Source of the DNA: Conchocele bisecta
Taxonomy: Eukaryota; Mollusca; Bivalvia; Lucinida; Thyasiridae
Assembly (NCBI GenBank): GCA_029237695.1
Contig: CM055275.1
Coordinates: 87,594,433-87,658,432, forward strand
DNA length: 64,000 nt
Reading direction: 5' to 3'
Shown: positions 23,012 through 34,500 of the stretch, piece after piece
Numbering within the stretch: the stretch's first letter is position 1
How the letters are laid out: every line of letters begins with the position of its first letter
Made by a program: the position numbers and the translations under genes
The notes under the pieces: model-generated
What the model saw: only the letters and a program-made list of their open reading frames with translations
Told to the model about the DNA's origin: nothing
Databases searched by the model: none

Positions 23012-23016
23012 CGTAC

Positions 23017-24890
23017 TATATTTTCATGATTGAAATTATGAAGCGTGAGAGGTAGAGGCTGAGCTGCACACAGACTCGGCCAATGAAACTGATTTTGAGT
23101 AACAATTTGGATAATATGTTCAGATAGTAGCTGTAAAATAATACACTTTCAAATTGATTGGTTGAGCCATAGTCCAGCTCAAGTTCCACCAATCAAAGAA
23201 TGAGAATGTGTTAATAGAGGATATTCCATCGTACATTTTGAATAGTGGGAAATAATACACGAGTGTGCGTCGGCTTCCGCGTAAGCAACGAGTGATCGTA
23301 GCGAACAAGTTGCTTGCACGGACGCCGACGGACACGAGTGTATTATTTCCGCAATTCAAACATGTACGATGAAATATTATATTTATTACACTTCCACGGC
23401 GGATATTTATGCACATGTAGTCTATTTTTGTGGCTATAATCAATGAATTGTGATGTGCATATGAATCGTTACACAACGACGTGTTTCCTGCTTTTGACAT
23501 CACGCTGTCTGACGTCAAACGTGACGTCATGTAAACTTTTTGAAATCCAAATTACGCAGGCATTTCTATGAACTAGATATATTTGAGTGCATGTTTGGAA
23601 TCACAATAACACAACACCGACGTTAGTCGATATTAAATAACTTTATTTTGACAGTAATAAAAATTAAACATTTTGCATGGTAGCTCGTGGTTTCCAAGAA
23701 ACCATGCACGCAATTATGGGTGTTCTCTTCACGGTGTATTATTTGTAAGGAGTCGATTACGGGTTTTCTCTCACAGAGAGTAACTCGTACAAATAACTTG
23801 CAAGAGTGTAATAAAACCACAAATCCGGGGCTTATTTTTTAATAAAAATACAGAAATTAGATTAGAAACATCGTAGCCCCGTCCAATCAAAGTGCTGATT
23901 TTGAGCACAATATTGGAGTACATTGCAAGAAATTTTCTAATGTTTTACTCAAAATCAAGAAGTTTGACTGGCAGAGACTGAGCACAGCTCGGCTTGTCCC
24001 TACTGCATGGTTCAGACTTTGATGTCAGTTAGTTGATGTCCTAGAGCCCGCACCAGCTCACCATTTTATTCCTCTACATTTCTGCTTTTTTGTGTAGGAT
24101 ATTTTTGTTTTAAAATTTGTACTTAAAATAACAGTATTAAAGCATTGAACTCGACTTTGAGTATGCTATTGGGGAACATCAGAACAGTTCAAAACCACAA
24201 GCAACTGTCTGTCAGAGAATAAACTGGAAATCAAGATGTTTGATTGGTCGACACTTTGAACAACTAAGCCTCGACCAATCAAGCTTCCTGATTTTGAGCA
24301 GACTTTGCTGTCGGTTGACCTCCCAGTACAAATGTCCGACAATATTCTGGAAATTTATTCAATAAATAAAGCATTTTGATTCGTCGAGACCGAGTACAGC
24401 ACAGCCTCGACCAATCAAACTTCCTAATTTTGAGCACGAGTTTGCGTCCCTACAGCACAGTGCAGACTTTGCTGTCAGTTGCGCTCACGCTATTGGCACT
24501 ACTATATTATTCCTCTATATTTGCGTACGTTAATTCTGTACTTAAATTTAAGTCCCTACTGCAGACTTTGCAGTCAGTTGACGTCCCAGTACAACTGTCT
24601 GACAATATTTTGGAAATGTATACAATAAATCAAGCAGTTTGATTGGTCGAGACTGGACACACCAATCAAACTTTCTGATTTTGAGCAAAAGATTTGAGTA
24701 AATTTAAGAACATTTTAATCAAAATCGGAGTTTATTTTCCTGCCTACTGCAGGGTGCAGACTTTGCTGTCAATGGAGGTCCCGGTGCCAGATCCCCGAAT
24801 TAGACCACCGTATTTCTTCTTCTTCTTCTCCACTTTAGACAGCTGTTCCTGTAATGGATGAACTTCAATAAAGTGAACAATAAGTGAAAT
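23017..24890. repeat. Degenerate ~250-bp tandem repeats and a hairpin
   Basis: From about 24,000 to 24,780 units of about 250 bp recur, each with 'gcagactttgctgtcagttg', 'gacaatatt.tggaaat' and 'ttgattggtcgaga' plus its inverse 'cctcgaccaatcaaa' and 'ctgattttgagca'. Related single copies lie at 23,050, 23,160 and 23,890. A separate foldback at about 23,226-23,383 has arms 'catcgtacat' and 'atgtacgatg' around 'ggaaataatacac'. No gene is seen. Confidence 0.55.
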
Positions 24891-25065
24891 GGTTTAACGT
24901 CCCATCAACAGCTAAGGCCATATATAGATGGGACCACAGTTTAAAGTCTCATCCGACAGACCAGTGGCATGGAAATACTATGAAAGTATTTTTTGATGCA
25001 AGAGGCGAGGTTTGAACCCACAACCTCCGGATTGGAAGTCAGTAGCCGATTTCACCAACATTGCA
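24890..25065 (-). repeat. tRNA-related SINE copy
   Basis: On the minus strand the head reads 'gaggttgtgggttcaaacct', which contains a pol III B-box-like GGGTTCAAACC. It runs through 'gtctgtcggatgagactt' to the shared 3' block ending 'gacgttaaacc'. A second copy lies at 37,820-38,005. Confidence 0.6.
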
Positions 25066-25671
25066 AAAAGTGTAGATCCTGATAAGACGGCTCGTTATTA
25101 GCCGGTCCCACTGGATCTACACTGTTTACAAACAATGCTAAAGAGGGCAGCAGTGTTGAAAGGGTTAATAGAATAGTAGGTTAGTGCCGTAAATGGGAAA
25201 ATATATCTGGCGCGGCACGGAAACGGGATGGCAGTTATTTTTTCCCATTCACGGCACTAACCTACTATTCTATTTATCCCGTCAACACTACAAATAGCTT
25301 TGAAATGCAAAAAATAACCCCAGCTGCATCCTCAAAATCAGAGAATCGAACCGCATATATTCATACGCAGTGATTAGGTCGTATTGACAGGATATCAAAA
25401 ATGATTCACGGCAGCGTGTTTCACGGCACATACACAATGTGTTGACGGGATAAATTGTTGATTCGTTAAAGTTTGTTTGACGTCATTAGATTACATGACG
25501 TTCAACATCGTTGTCAATAACGTCACGCTATTGACTGGCTATGTCGCTGTTCCACGAATTGTGAAAAAACGACGTAAAACAATAAAATTCCTAATTTTTA
25601 CGCAGTATATGGTTATTTACATCTTTGAAACTATCCTAAAGTGCAGTGTAAATATAAGTAGTAAAACTATG
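25066..25671. other. Non-coding stretch with a ~135-bp inverted repeat
   Basis: Arms 'gaatagtaggttagtgccgt' (about 25,171) and its inverse 'acggcactaacctactattc' (about 25,252) lie within 25,155-25,290; the flanks 'agggttaata' and 'tatcccgtcaaca' also partly pair. Nothing else is recognised. Confidence 0.5.
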
Positions 25672-25880
25672 GGCAGTTGCGTTTACTGTATTATGAACAA
25701 CAGTTGGCCTATTTAAAGGATCGCACTTTAAACAGACCAACTGTTGTTCATAATACAGTAAACGCACGGACTCCAAGCACTTTAAACAGACCAACTGTTG
25801 TTCATAATACAGTAAACGCACGGAGTCCAAGCACTTTAAACAGACAAACTGTTGTTCATAATACAGTAAACGCACGGACT
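25672..25880. repeat. 54-bp tandem array with an inverted leading copy
   Basis: Three head-to-tail copies (about 25,726-25,880) of a 54-bp unit contain 'ttgttcataatacagtaaac' and 'cacggactccaagc'. An inverted partial copy (about 25,677-25,715) lies just before them, so the first units can fold back. Because 54 is a multiple of three, short repetitive open frames appear on both strands; they are not evidence of a protein. Confidence 0.7.
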
Positions 25881-25885
25881 CCCCA

Positions 25886-27240
25886 CATCAACACTGGAAT
25901 ATATAGATAATGGTCACTGCAACTGCCCCAGGCAAATACCTCGCCGTCCAACCCCACTAACACAACATGGCTGGTCCCACATGCAACCGCTATCACATCA
26001 ACACTGGAATATATAGATAATGGTCACTGCCACTGCCCCAGGCAATACCTCGCCGTCCGACCCCACTACCACAACATAGCAGGTCCCACATGTAACCGCT
26101 ATCAAATCAACACTGGAATTTGTCATACCGCAGATATGTTTCTCGGCTTTTGATTGGCTAGCTTGCCTGGTCATATATATTATAAGACCTGCCAAGGCCG
26201 TCGGACATAGAGGAATTGAGATTCCCCTCCGGCGCCTCGCGTCCAATGAAGACACATTTTGCAAGCGTCTAGCGATTGAAAATTGTATTCGTCACTAAAC
26301 ACAATAAAACCCCGAATTGATCAATAAAAGTAACAAATTGTACACTCAAAACCAGTCTTTATTGTTTATTTTTCCATAAATAGTATTCACTCATCAAAAT
26401 ATGAGCGATACCGCCACAAACTGTCCCGTTTAGTGTTTTCAAATCTCAACACACTTGGCTTCGTGACACGGCTATATTTAGGTCACAAACTATGGGTTCC
26501 ACACACGAAACGTGGCGTAGCAATGACAGTGAATGTTTGGGAACCAGTCGCATTGTTCTAGAGTCGCCAAAGGGAGAGCAGATCGATAGAGTAGTGGAAT
26601 ATAAATTAAATTACACGATATAAAAAAACTGTCATAAAGTCGTTTTCCATGGATTTCTTACTCCATATTTAGTTTGTTTTCGTTTAATAAAAAAACAAAA
26701 TGTTCATTTACGCCTTTATATTAAGACTGACGGTAGAAAATCGAATCTCGGATTATTTTTTTCTTCCTGGATTAATGCAAAGATCGAAAGAAGAGATATG
26801 TTTATATGGCCAAATAAAGGATCTACGGTATGACAAATATGTTATTGTTATTCTACACAGGCTCGGGTGAACATACCTCCAGACGGGAAATATTACACCA
26901 TATAGACTGTGTAGAATCACAGTAACTTATAATATAGATACTGGTCGCTGCCACTGCCGAAGGCAAATACCGCGCCGTCCGACCCCACTACCACAACATG
27001 GCTGGTCCCACATGCAACCGCTATCACATCAACACTGGAATATATAGATAATGGTCACTGCCACTGCCCCAGGCCAATACCTCGCCGTCTGACCCCCTAC
27101 CACAACATGGCTGGTCCCACGTGCAACCGCTATCACATCAACACTGGAATATAGAGATAATGGTCACTGCCACAGCCCCAGGCAAATACCTCGCCGTCCG
27201 ACCCCACTACCACAACATGGCTGGTCCCACATGCAAAGCC
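25886..27240 (-). repeat. Tandemly amplified RCC1 exon (5 copies), interrupted by an insertion
   Basis: On the minus strand five units of about 110-115 bp each carry a splice-acceptor-like 'tatatattccag' followed by an RCC1-type exon fragment reading 'VIAVACGTSHVVVVGS' and 'DGEVFAWGSG'. Copies centre near 27,200, 27,090, 26,970, 26,060 and 25,950. Between about 26,118 and 26,931 the array is interrupted by non-array sequence with inverted 'tttgtcataccg' motifs at 26,118 and 26,831. The unit matches the blade of the propeller that should follow the exon at 27,438-27,578. Several copies carry substitutions. Confidence 0.65.
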
Positions 27241-27437
27241 CACATCAACATTGCAATACAGGGATAACAGAAGGCTAGGGTCTGTTTCAGGTTTTTTGAA
27301 GACCCCAAAAAAAGATTTAAGAAAAAGAAATTCTATGGGAAATTAAGACTGTGGCTAAAAATATCTATTTAATTTAACAATTTGTAGACTAGTTTTCTAA
27401 ATTGAACATTTGTCTCCCACAATGTCTGTGTGATTAC
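27241..27437 (-). other. Intron of the RCC1-type gene
   Basis: Non-coding sequence between two RCC1 exons. It begins on the minus strand with a donor reading GAG|gtaatc at 27,438/27,437. Confidence 0.45.
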
Positions 27438-27578
27438 CTCAACAATGTCTCTATCAGGCGGGGTCTAGATACGGCACTCCAGTCTGTGTGGCCCAGACAC
27501 CCCTTATTGCCGTCTCCACACGTCAGCACTATACCTCGGTCACTGGCAAATACGCTGAACCCATCACCACAGCACGCC
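27438..27578 (-). CDS. Exon of NEK8/NEK9-like RCC1-repeat gene
   Basis: This 141-bp exon lies between acceptor 'ccttgttgcag' (minus strand, ending at 27,579) and donor GAG|gtaatc. It encodes one RCC1 blade: 'ACCGDGFSVFASDRGIVLT', then 'CGDGNKGCLGH' and 'RPRLIETLL'. Cys-Gly-Asp, DRGI and GCLGH are typical of the RCC1 propeller of NEK8/NEK9 family mitotic and ciliary kinases (family knowledge). The kinase domain is not in the window and would lie upstream, beyond 30.2 kb. It could instead be another RCC1 protein. Confidence 0.65.
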
Positions 27579-28019
27579 CTGCAACAAGGATATGGGATAA
27601 TGGCTTGGAACATGTAACAAAAAAGTTATAATCAATTCAAACAAGGACATCGTTATCAATATTACTAAAATACTCCCCTTGCCGGCAGCCTTGATAAAAA
27701 TAAAATATATTTTTTAACATTTTTGCCTTACAGACAAGGTACAACATACGTCCTTCGTCACCTTGACTTTGGGCGCTTGGACGTGTGCCATATGCAAAAC
27801 AAAACACCATCCCTAGACACACATTATGGCCAAATATTATCACAAGAATTCCGCGGAATCAAATGTCTCGCCTTGTCCCGCCGTCTTGACCTCGAGCCTG
27901 GGCCAGAAAGCAATTTTCACTGGCCCGAACATATTATACAATTATTGACTAGTAAGCCATAGAATATCAGATTATATTCTATGGCTCACTAGTCAATAAT
28001 TGTTTTAGTATATGATAAT
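27579..28019 (-). other. Intron with a 62-bp palindrome
   Basis: Non-coding sequence between exons. At 27,940-28,002 the arms 'attattgactagt.agccat' and 'atggctcactagtcaataat' form a near-perfect hairpin. Confidence 0.5.
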
Positions 28020-28640
28020 AGTCGGTATATAGCACTTACGACGTTATGCTACTAGACAAAAATGGAAAAAGAATTTGAAAAAAAACAAGAAACTAGGCAA
28101 AGCCACGAAGGTTTGGTTTTTTCCAAGCATAGACACTTGGATAACATAATCATACCCACTTGTTGTAGACTAGATGGCCGTGGCCTGCATGTCGCGCCTT
28201 GGGGCGAGGCATGGACACTAAAAAAAGAGATATAGTAGATGGAAAAACTTTAACCGGACACTCGGACGGACGGACGGACGGACGTATGCCAAAATGCCGA
28301 CTATATCGCGCTTTCCGCAAGCGGGCGCGACAATGATGATAAACACCCATGTGAAGTATCAAGGTAATGGGTGAAGCAGTTGCAGAGATATAGTACACAG
28401 AAAAATCAAAGTAATTTGACCTTGACATTGGGCACAGGGGCCGCACGGTTGGGGGGTAGAATGAAAATATGGATGATGATAAACACCCATGTAAAGTTTG
28501 AAGGTAATGGGCGAAGCAGTTGCAGAGATATAGTACAACGAAAAACTTTAACCAAAAAACTTTAACCAGACGTACGTTAAAAAGTTTACGTTGAAAATGG
28601 CTAAGTCAATTACGTAGAAATAATAGGTGAAGGTAAAAGA
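28020..28640 (+). repeat. Stem-loop-ended repeat with GGAC microsatellite
   Basis: The start resembles 2,331-2,440. A (GGAC)n run (about 28,262-28,285) is followed by a terminal stem-loop with TCGCGC and GCGCGA arms around 'ccgcaagcgg' (about 28,305-28,331). Modules at 28,335-28,400 and 28,467-28,540 share 'atgatgataaacacccatgt' and 'gcagttgcagagatatagta'. Non-coding. Confidence 0.6.
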
Positions 28641-28940
28641 ATGGTCACATGTTGGATAGTTGTATGTGGTGGGCACCCCTTGGTTATGAAGCTGTGGAAG
28701 TTTGGTGGTCCTAGGTGGTACAGTACCAAAGAAATGGACTTAAACATGAAAACTTAACATTGTAAACGCGAAAAGTTAACATTGACTGCGCGGAAAAAAT
28801 GGGTCAAGTTCAAAAAGGTAACATGTTGGATAGTGATATGTGGTGGGCACCCCTTGGTTATGAAGCTGTGAAAGTTTGTTGGTCCTATGTGTTACAGTAA
28901 CAAAGAAATGGACTGAAACACGAAAACTTAACATTGATTG
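28641..28940 (+). repeat. ~165-bp direct repeat, two copies
   Basis: The phrases 'catgttggatag', 'gtggtgggcaccccttggtt' and 'atgaagctgtg.aagtttg' recur about 165 bp apart (28,650 and 28,822), each followed by 'caaagaaatggact'. They belong to the repeat complex that ends at 29,672. Confidence 0.6.
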
Positions 28941-29558
28941 TGGACGCCGCCAGCCCGCCTGGCTTTCGCCAATCCAATAGCCTGGATTTTTTTCTCCAAA
29001 AAAACCTGGCTAAAAATGGAAAAAAAGTTTAAAAAAAAAAAGTTTAAAAGGAATTTTTATCCAAAAAAACCTGGCGAAAAATGGAAAAAAAGTATAAAAA
29101 AAAAAAAGTTTAAAAATTAACAAAAAAATAATACTCGCTACTGGAGCCAATAATTTTTATAATAGTCCTATATTTATCTACATATCATATTTGCACAGGT
29201 CCATATATTGCCACAATATTGTCAACACCGTTTACGGAAATGTAATACCCAGGTATAATAATTTACCTGTAGAAATTACCTGTAATAATTTAGCTGGACA
29301 TTTAGTGGTCAAGCTGGAAATTTGCACATGCTTGCACATGCAGAAGTGCACGAGAAAACGGGTCTTCATGCATTAATGTTCAGTTTGTAGCATACAAAGA
29401 AATAGAGTTTGACCTTGACCCTGGAGCCCGGAATTTTGTTTAATAGTCCTATATTGATCTACATATCATAGTAAAGGTATGTATAAAGTTTGATGACTGT
29501 AGCTGCTAAGGTGTTGAAGTAATGACCGTAACACGAAAACTTAACATTAAATGATGTC

Positions 29559-29603
<45 letters not shown>

Positions 29604-29680
29604 ACCGACGCCGACGACGACTCCGGAAAAGCAAAACCTATGTCTCGCTTTCAGCTTCGCGGGCGAGACAAAAAAAATCA
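28941..29680 (+). repeat. Dispersed repeat ending in GACGCC microsatellite and stem-loop
   Basis: A-rich direct repeats (about 28,990-29,115) are followed by a block shared with 2,440-2,740. A pure GACGCC array (about 29,560-29,615) then leads to a terminal stem-loop with TGTCTCGC/GCGAGACA arms (29,641-29,670) and an A-run. The microsatellite gives a repetitive open frame (GVGV...) on the minus strand that is not a gene. Confidence 0.65.
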
Positions 29681-30032
29681 ACGAAGCTGTTATTGAAAAA
29701 TAAAAGGTGTTACTAACGCACGTACGTACGTCGCACATACGTACATGGACTAACGTTATATCCCCTTATGCCTATCGGTGAGGGGATTATAAAATTTGAA
29801 ATGAAAAGGTATTTAACATAATTATAACCATGACAACAGCACATTGTGATATAGGGGTAAAACTGTTGACTTTGGTATTCATTACCCGATAGTGCACATT
29901 CTTCAGTGATTTATGGTATGGATTTGTACGTCCTAGTGACGCTGTTTGCCATTGCCAGTACAGTGGAATCTCCCTATTACAACACTGAACAACCACACAA
30001 CATGTCTTCTCACCTGCAATTAAGGTACCAAC

Positions 30033-30187
30033 CTCGTTATTAACTTCCCAGTTAATGCCACCACTAATTCCGGTTTTCTCCAGGACACCGTGTCACCGTG
30101 ACCTAGTTGCCCATGGCGACCATCTCCCCATGTAAACACCTGCGACTCCGAGGAAACAACAATGAGATGGGTAGCCCCGACTGCAGC
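30033..30187 (-). CDS. Exon of NEK8/NEK9-like RCC1-repeat gene (upstream blade)
   Basis: An exon of about 155 bp starts after the acceptor 'gaatattttccag' (minus strand) and ends near a weak donor (GAG|gttggt). It encodes 'AAVGATHLIVVSSESQVFTW', then 'GDGRHGQLGHGDTVSWRKP' and 'VALTGK'. The pattern ATH-x-V-V, FTWG and GQLGHGD is a canonical RCC1 blade and closely follows the first blades of NEK9/NEK8. With the exons at 27.4 kb and 25.9-27.2 kb it gives three successive blades in the right order on one strand, which supports one split gene. Introns are filled with repeats. Confidence 0.7.
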
Positions 30188-30952
30188 CTGGAAAATATTC
30201 ATCATACTCAATATCGTGTAGATCCACAGGCTGTTGACTTTTTGATAGGATGGTTTCTTACATTTCAGCCAGTAGTTTACATAAATATAACGATGAATTA
30301 CACAACTAAGCAGCAGTAGTTCACACCACTCTCGTGCTTACCATATATGGAGAAATGTCGTTGCAATGACGCGTTTCCTTCGACCAATCAAGTCATGTTC
30401 TCTGACACACCCTCTCAATCACGAGACAGTCGTCGTCACTACGGCCCACCTCCAGAAATTAATTTGCATATTTCTTGGCCATATCTTACGCTTGAATCAC
30501 TTTGTTTTTATGTAGAATCGTGTGTGAAATGTAAGAAAACGTTTATTTAACCAGGTGAGTTGGATTATCTTGAAATAATGCCCTTATAATAGGGTCCTAC
30601 CGCTAAACAAACTCAGTTCACTACGCTCACTCGTTTGTTGAGTGTAAGGACCCAATCAGTTGTGCTTTATTTCACGATAATCAGTTAACCTTGTTAAATA
30701 AACGGAATATACTCAAGGTTTCCAATAGCCTCTAGAAATCCAGGGTCACAATGGCCAATCAAGACTAAATATAAGTGTGAAATAAAATGTTAGTATGTTT
30801 TATACAGCAAATTTGACCCGTTCTGCAACGTCCAGGAGTCAAAATCAAATCTCAAGGGTCAAAATGCAAAAAAAGGTCTCTATTGAAAACTGTGTTACTG
30901 TTTTAGACCTGTAGAAACATGTGTAGTCATTGTTTAGTCACTTTCTTTTATG
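30188..30952 (-). other. Upstream intron with an inverted-repeat element
   Basis: No further exon is recognised. At about 30,568-30,682 the arms 'gaaataatgcccttataata' and the right side 'gtgctttatttca' together with 'gggtcctac' and 'gtaaggaccc' are inverted, a MITE-like structure of about 115 bp. Confidence 0.45.
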
Positions 30953-31588
30953 TTTGTTTGTTTGTTTGTTTGTGTATTGGTGTTTAACGGCCTATCAACA
31001 GCTAAGGTCATGTAAGGCCGGGAAAATGGGTTCGATCCCATACGTAACCTGATGCAGTGGGGGAAATCCCAATTTCAGAACGGAATATTTATATCGAGAA
31101 AAAATATATTCAGACCTGAAATTAGAACCTGACCTAGTGTCAGGTCTATACCACACGAAAGTCACTTGGCCCCTTCCCCTAAAATAGGGGTATAACCTGT
31201 CACATCAGGGTTCAATTTTGGGGGCGACTTGGGCGAAGTTATTGCTGTTTATTTCGCCATGTGTCCGGCAAGAAAACATTCATAATTTTATTATAAAATT
31301 CCAAAATCAGAACTGAATATTTACATCGAGTAACAATATATTCAGGACTGAAATTAGAATGACCTGACCTGGTGGCAGGTCCATACCACACCAAAGTCAC
31401 TTGGCCCCTTCCCCTAAAATAGGATTACGAACAATCGTAATAAATAAGGGGTATAACCAGATTCAACTGTCGCATACAAAATGCCAATGACGTATTTGAG
31501 GGCCAAACCAGGTCTCCAGTCGGAGTTCCGGTAAGGATGAACCCCGATCGTTAAATTACCCATCGCTTGCACCCACCTTCCACCCACT
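30953..31588 (-). repeat. SINE-like repeat with (AAAC)n tail, plus adjoining second copy
   Basis: The first copy (30,953-31,215) has the (GTTT)n side at its left and the conserved 'gtttaacggcctatcaacag' block, read on plus. The second (31,296-31,588) matches 330-566 almost throughout and stops exactly where the 21-bp minisatellite begins. Both are non-coding. Confidence 0.6.
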
Positions 31589-34500
31589 GAAAAACACATA
31601 AATAGCCTTGAAAAACACATGAACAGCCCTTGAAAAACACGTGCTGAGCCTTCAAAAAACACATGAATAGCCTTGAAGAACACATGAATAGCCCTTGAAA
31701 AACACATGAATAGCCTTGGAAAACACATGAATAGCCTTGAAAAACACATGAATAGCCCTTGAAAAACACGTGCAGAGCCTAGAAAAAACACATGAATAGC
31801 CTTGAAAAACACAAGAATAGCCTTGAAAAACACATGAATAGCTCATGAAAAACACATAAATAGCCTTGAAAAACACATGAATAGCCTAGAAAAAACATGA
31901 ATAGCCTTAAAAAAACACACGAATAGCCTTGAAAAACACATGAAAAGCCTGGACAAACACATGAATAGCCCTTGAAAAACACATGAATAGCCTTCAAAAA
32001 ACACATGAATAGCCTTGAAAAACACATTAATAGCCTTGAAAAACACATACATAGCCTTGAAAAACGCATGAATAGCCATCGAAAACACTTGCAGAGCCTT
32101 AAAAAAAACACATGAATAGCCTTTGAAAAACACATGAATAGCCTTGGAAAACACATGAATAGCCTAGAAAAAGACATGAATAGCCCTTGAAAAACACGTG
32201 CAGAGCCTAGAAAATACACATGAATAGCCTTGAAAAACAAAAGAATAGCCCTTGAAAAACACGTGCAGAGCGTTCAAAAAACACATGAATAGCCTTGGAA
32301 AACACATGAATAGCCTTGAAAAACACATGAATAGCCTTGAAAAGCACATTAATAGCCGTACAAAACACATGAATAGCCTTGAAAAACACATGAATAGCAT
32401 TGAAAACACATGACTAGACTCGAAAACACATGAATAGCCTTGAAAAACACATTATTATCCTTGAAAAACACATTAATAGCCCTTGAAAAGCACGTGCAAA
32501 GCATTGAAAACACATGAATAGCATTGAAAAGCACATGCATAGCCTTACAAAACACATGAATATCCTTGAAAAACACATCAATAGCCTTGAAAACACATGA
32601 ATAGACTCGGAAACACATGCATAGCCTTGAAAAACTCATTATTAGCCTTGAAAAACACATGAATAGCCCTTGAAAAACACATGAATAGCCTTGAAAAACA
32701 CATGAATAGCCTTGAAAACACATGGATAGCCTTGAAAAACACATGAATAGCCTTGAAAAACACACGAAAGGCCTTGAAAATCACATAAATAACCTTGAAA
32801 ACACATGAATAGCCCTTGAAAAACATGTGCAGATCCTTAAAAAAACAAATGAATAGCCTCAAAAACAGATGAATAGCCTTAAAACACATACGAATAGCCT
32901 TGAAAAACACATGAATAGCCTTAAAAACAAACGAATAGCCTTGAAAAACACATGAATAGCCTAGAAAAAACACATGAATAGCCTTGAAAAACACATGAAT
33001 AGCCCTGAAAAACGCAAGAATATCACTTGAAAAACACATGAATAGCCTTCAAAAAACACATGAATAACCTTGAAAAACACATTAATAGCCTTGAAAAACA
33101 CATAAATAGCCTTGAAAACATATGAATAGCCTTAAAAAACATACGAATAGCCTTGAAAAACACATGAATAGCCTTAAAAAATATACGAATAGCCTCGAAA
33201 AACACATGAATAGCCTAGAAGAAACACATGAATAGCCTTGAAAAACACATGAATAGCCCTGAAAAACACATGAATAGCCTTAAAAAACACACGAAAGGCC
33301 TTGAAAATTACATAAATAACCTTGAAAAACACACGAATAGCCTTTGAAAAACACTTGCAGATCCTTGAAAAAACACATGAATATCCTCGAAAAACTCATG
33401 AATAGCCTTGAAAAACACATGAATAGCCTTGAAAAACCCATGAATAGCCCTTGAAAAACACGTGCAGAGCCTTGAAAAAACACATGAATAACCATTGAAA
33501 AACACGTGCAGGGCCTTGAAAAGCACATAAATAGCCTTGAAAAACACATGAATAGCCTAGAAAAAAACACAAGAATAGCCTTGAAAAACACATGAATAGC
33601 CCTGAAAAACGGATGAATAGGCCTTGAAAAACACATGAATTGCCTTCAAAAAACACATGAATAACCTTTAAAAACACATTAATAGCCTTGAAAAAACACA
33701 TAAATAGCCTCGAAAACACATGAATAGCCTTAAAACACGTACGAATAGCCTTGAAAACACATGAATAGCCTAGAAAAAACACTAGAATAGCCTTGAAAAA
33801 CACATGAATAGCCCTGAATAACGGATGAATAGCCCTTAAAAAACACATGAATTGCCTTCAAAAAACAGAAGAATAACTTTGAAAAACACATTAATAGCCT
33901 TGAAAAACACATAAATAGCCTCGAAAACACATGAATAGCCTTAAAAAACATACGCATAGCCTTGAAAAACACATGAATAGCCTTAAAAAACATACGAATA
34001 GCCTAGAAAATGGATAGCCTTGAAAAACACATGAATAGCCTTGAAAAACACATGAATAGCATTGAAAAACACATGAATAGCCCTTGAAAAAGACGCACAG
34101 AGCCTAGAGAAAACACATGAATAGCCTTGAAAAACACATGAATAGCCCTTGAAAAACACGCGCAGAGCATAGAAAAAACACATGAATAGCCTTGAAAAAC
34201 ACATGAATAGCCCTTGAAAAACGCGTGCAGAGCCTTGAAAAAACACATGAATAGCCTAGAAAAACACATGAATAGCCGAGACAAACACATGAATGACCCT
34301 TGAAAAACACATGAATAACCGAGAAAAACACATGAATAGCCCTTGAAAAACACATGAATAGCCTTGAAAAACACAGGAATAGCCTTTTGAAAAACACATG
34401 AATAGCCTTGGAAAACACATGAATAGCCTCGAAAACACATGAATGTCCCTTTGAAAACACATTAATAGCCTTGAAAAACACATAAATAGCCCCTGAAAAA

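Larger units (their letters stand above)
6645..23016 (+). mobile_element. Tandem Ty3/Gypsy (Gmr1-like) array: LTR-int-LTR-int-LTR
   Basis: Three LTRs of about 2.53-2.54 kb (6,650-9,192; 13,564-16,105; 20,484-23,011) separate two near-identical internal regions of 4,371 and 4,378 bp. Each internal region begins with a tRNA-Leu-like primer binding site and ends with a polypurine tract. It encodes coiled-coil Gag, a CCHC knuckle, a DTG protease and a DDE integrase, then only the ends of RT-RNase H. Integrase before RT is the order described for Gmr1-type Gypsy elements. Both copies have stops and frameshifts, mostly at different positions, so neither is active. The array most likely arose by unequal LTR-LTR recombination after one insertion. 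Confidence 0.9.

Noticed and set aside
29547..29738. Open frame rich in Gly-Val repeats
   Set aside because: Translation of the GACGCC microsatellite.
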